Of a stretch of 8,001 nt of DNA, positions 6,139-8,001 are shown piece by piece (the first letter of the stretch is position 1; each line of letters begins with the position of its first letter). Under the pieces are notes generated by a model. That model did not search any database. It was not told the DNA's origin and saw nothing but the letters and a program-made list of their open reading frames with translations. Made by a program: the position numbers and the translations under genes. Origin of the DNA: Candidatus Halarchaeoplasma halalkaliphilum (GTDB lineage: Archaea; Thermoplasmatota; Thermoplasmata; Halarchaeoplasmatales; Halarchaeoplasmataceae); the NCBI GenBank assembly GCA_007133925.1, contig SLLU01000008.1, positions 1-8,001 on the forward strand, in the 5' to 3' direction.

Positions 6139-8001
6139 TCAGTAGGTTATACTCCAGTATACCACTTGGTCCGCTTCGTTGTACACCCAGTAGCCTTCAC
6201 CTGGATGGAATTGGAAACCACCGGAAGCAACGTAGGCAACGTTGTAATCCGTACCGGCATCGAAGTAACCAACCCGGGTTACCTCTGATGGTAGATCGTG
6301 ATTACCCGATGAAGAGCTGGGTAAACCTACCATGTTCCATCCGGGATAAAGTTCCAGGGTCGTTACCACTGGCACAACTCCTTCCAAAGTAAGGGTTGCA
6401 TCCGAGGTCATACGTATCCAGACACCCATACGGTTGTTCCAGTTACCAAGGTTGTTGTAATGATCTGGCCTGGTTGGTATATAGGTGTACCAGGTGTTGG
6501 ATTCGGCGTTGAAGTACATTAGCCTATCGTATGTTCCATCGATATCGTCCAAGAGAGTCTCCAAAGAGGAGTCCAGGGGAATCAGGTTAAATGACACGAA
6601 GTTCCATCCGTCGGAATCTGCGTTTTCATACAATTGGACCTCGAAAGTATCCAATTCCATGGCAGGCTCCTGCACACTATCCGTGTTATCCTCTTCCATT
6701 CCATTGTGACCCACTGCTCTGACAACATACCACCAAAGTACGCTGTCGGCGGTTCCCGCACCCAGATCTACATACTGATAATCCGAAGAACCATCTGCAT
6801 CAATGTCTGCAATGACTGTGTCCCAGGGGCCGGATTCACTCTCGGAACGGTACACATTGTAATGACTTACGGCATCGGGATCATCCGGGCTGGCATCCCA
6901 GGTGAGTAGGTTATCTTGTGTGCCATCTCCATTAGCCTCGAGTACTCTGACCTCACTGACCCTGTTACGGTCCGTATCTTGTCCTGCTGAATGTCGGAAA
7001 CCGATGTGTGTTGAGGATGTATACGTGTTATCCGGGGAAGAAGCTGACCCTATTACGTCTCCATTTAGATAGACGGTGAATACACCTGTATGGTCTCTCT
7101 CAACCCGTAAAGTGTTCCAATCGGTGTTTGCAGTCCATGTATCCGTGATCAACGGCTCCTCTGGAGGTACACCGTTGTCCAACCTCCACAGATTGATCGT
7201 GGGATCACCTCCGATAAGATTGGGCACCACGATGATATAATACCCGCTACAATTTTCAACATCCGGTTGCGGTTGGTCCTGTATGAAGTAGAATCTCATC
7301 TGATTGTTCCTTCCGCCACCGGACCTATCGAACTGGAAATCCCATTCCCATGCGCCATAGGCTTGAGTATGAGGCGTGGATATCTGCCCTATACCTTCCA
7401 ACCAGTATTTTCCCTCACTTTGCTCCACGGACCAATCACCATCATAAACCGTCCATGTTGGATCATTGGTATAATCTCCGTCGGAGAAATCGTCCAACAC
7501 AAACGGTATACCTTCACCAACGTGTTCTACTATGAGGTTGGACGGTGGTGAGGGCGGGATTCCTACTATGGTAAAGTGTGAATCGCTATCATCTAAACCC
7601 ACACGTCCCATGGTATCCCTAACGATGATGCGAACCATGCATTCCGTACTTGCAACATTAGGTACGGTCCACCCGTAGGGACTGGAATCGGGAATACCCG
7701 TTACTATTGTTGTCCAGGAATTTCCACCGTCGGTACTGTATCGTATATCTATGGTGTCTATGGGGTCATCTCCCGGGGTGACGGTCCATGTGATATCCTC
7801 GGAATCACCAGCTGTAAATGTCTCTCCTCCATCGGGCCTTGTTAATGTGATGGAAGGTTCTTCACCTTCGCTGGGTTCGATTGCCACGTTGTTGTTCTGT
7901 TCTTCCACTTCATTGGTTCCCACTGCCCTTACGATGTACCACCACAATATCTCATCGGCAGTTCCCTTGTTCCAGTCAACATAACTGTATTCGGTCGACC
8001 C
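6139..8001 (-). CDS. C-terminal 620 residues of a large secreted modular protein, paralogue of the protease tail (5' end beyond window)
   Basis: The frame is open to the right edge without a start; a TTG at 7947 lies inside an FN3 domain and is not the true start. Numbering from the edge, residues 1-42 are the end of an FN3 domain (YSYVDWNKGTADEILWWYIV), 49-147 an Ig-like domain (SITLTRPDGGETFTAG, WTVPN), 149-162 the A strand of a second FN3 domain, and 163-357 a concanavalin/LamG-like insert. Residues 363-448 hold the rest of that FN3 domain (LLTWDASPDDPDAVSHYNVYR), and 456-620 the two-lobed C-terminal domain ending WSITY. Apart from the insert, the order is the same as in the protease, with clear sequence similarity. 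No catalytic domain is visible. The missing N-terminal part may hold an S8 or other hydrolase domain, but that is inference. No C-terminal membrane helix is present. The gene probably ends at the T tract after 6139. Confidence 0.88.
   Translation of the reverse strand, partial: GSTEYSYVDWNKGTADEILWWYIVRAVGTNEVEEQNNNVAIEPSEGEEPSITLTRPDGGETFTAGDSEDITWTVTPGDDPIDTIDIRYSTDGGNSWTTIVTGIPDSSPYGWTVPNVASTECMVRIIVRDTMGRVGLDDSDSHFTIVGIPPSPPSNLIVEHVGEGIPFVLDDFSDGDYTNDPTWTVYDGDWSVEQSEGKYWLEGIGQISTPHTQAYGAWEWDFQFDRSGGGRNNQMRFYFIQDQPQPDVENCSGYYIIVVPNLIGGDPTINLWRLDNGVPPEEPLITDTWTANTDWNTLRVERDHTGVFTVYLNGDVIGSASSPDNTYTSSTHIGFRHSAGQDTDRNRVSEVRVLEANGDGTQDNLLTWDASPDDPDAVSHYNVYRSESESGPWDTVIADIDADGSSDYQYVDLGAGTADSVLWWYVVRAVGHNGMEEDNTDSVQEPAMELDTFEVQLYENADSDGWNFVSFNLIPLDSSLETLLDDIDGTYDRLMYFNAESNTWYTYIPTRPDHYNNLGNWNNRMGVWIRMTSDATLTLEGVVPVVTTLELYPGWNMVGLPSSSSGNHDLPSEVTRVGYFDAGTDYNVAYVASGGFQFHPGEGYWVYNEADQVVYWSITY
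6142..6651 (-). repeat. C-terminal two-lobed domain of the paralogue (copy 2 of the shared domain)
   Basis: It matches the domain at 1937-2461 through DGWNFVSFNL, YDRLMYF, NNRMGVWIRMT, PGWNMVGLPS, GNHDLPSEV and GYWVYN, and ends WSITY directly before the stop. It is 4 residues shorter between the first helix-like segment and YDR. Similarity is also visible at the DNA level, for example TCATACGTATCCA at the same point in both copies, but many third positions have changed, so the duplication is not recent. Confidence 0.8.
6928..7515 (-). other. Concanavalin/LamG-like module inserted in the FN3 domain of the paralogue
   Basis: It lies between the FN3 A strand (PPSNLIVEHVG) and B strand (NLLTWDASPDD). 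It starts with VLDDFSDGDYTNDPTWTVYDGDWSV (cited by position, near 7500-7425), the usual opening of LamG/DUF1080-type beta-sandwiches (DDFSDG ... WTV ... W). It continues with WEWDFQF, YYIIVVP, INLWRLDNG, NTLRVERDHTG, FTVYLNGDVIG and THIGFRHS, which follow the strand order of that fold, and ends with VSEVRVLEANG. Such modules bind or act on carbohydrates in other proteins; catalytic residues were not identified here. Confidence 0.65.
7858..8001 (-). repeat. C-terminal end of a further FN3 domain (third copy of the FN3 tail)
   Basis: The 48 residues at the right edge (GSTEYSYVDWNKGTADEIL, then WWYIVRAVGTN) align without gaps with the FN3 ends near 6652-6786 (SDYQYVDLGAGTADSVLWWY) and 2462-2596 (GSYQYIDPGKGTADDVIWWY). 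So the paralogue has at least two Ig/FN3 units in a row, where the protease has one in its tail. Confidence 0.8.

Noticed and set aside
7945..7947. TTG at 7947 as the start of the right-hand gene
   Set aside because: The frame continues upstream for 18 codons to the window edge, and those residues complete the FN3 strand seen in the other two copies.
1..8001. CRISPR array, insertion sequence or attachment site
   Set aside because: No regularly spaced direct repeats, transposase motifs or terminal inverted repeats were seen; the only repeats are the diverged paralogous protein domains.

Overview
The window looks like chromosomal DNA of an archaeon, most plausibly a Thermoplasmatota (Thermoplasmata-type) lineage with a protein-degrading lifestyle. 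The grounds are TATA-like box A sequences in front of the genes instead of -35/-10 promoters, a membrane-anchored FKBP with the archaeal/SlyD-type C-terminal signature (DFN..VAGKTL), short or absent leaders on two genes, and large modular secreted proteins. This lineage call is inference; nothing in the window is a rank-level marker.

Left part (1-1900). A divergent gene pair flanks a 107-bp AT-rich promoter region. To the left, on the minus strand, is purA (adenylosuccinate synthetase, cut by the window edge). To the right, on the plus strand, is a 302-aa extracytoplasmic FKBP-type prolyl isomerase. Its stop codon is followed after 8 bases by a tRNA-Leu(CAG) gene with an encoded CCA end.

Right part (1934-8001). 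Two large minus-strand genes lie head to tail, separated by 149 bp that hold the terminator of the first and the promoter of the second. The complete one encodes a 1351-aa secreted subtilisin-family protease: signal peptide, three propeptide-like repeats, an S8 catalytic domain with the full D/H/N/S set, a KP-43-like beta-barrel, an Ig-like domain, an FN3 domain interrupted by a jelly-roll module, and a C-terminal two-lobed domain. The upstream gene enters from beyond the right edge. Only its C-terminal 620 residues are visible, and they repeat the Ig / split FN3 / C-terminal layout of the protease, with an unrelated module in the FN3 insertion site. No catalytic domain is visible there.

How it fits together: the two large proteins are secreted or surface paralogues that share a C-terminal chassis and differ in cargo modules, suggesting extracellular protein or polymer breakdown. 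The anchored FKBP may help fold exported proteins, but that link rests only on location. The most interesting points are the module swap inside a split FN3 domain, the C-terminal domain conserved to its last residue, and the triple propeptide.
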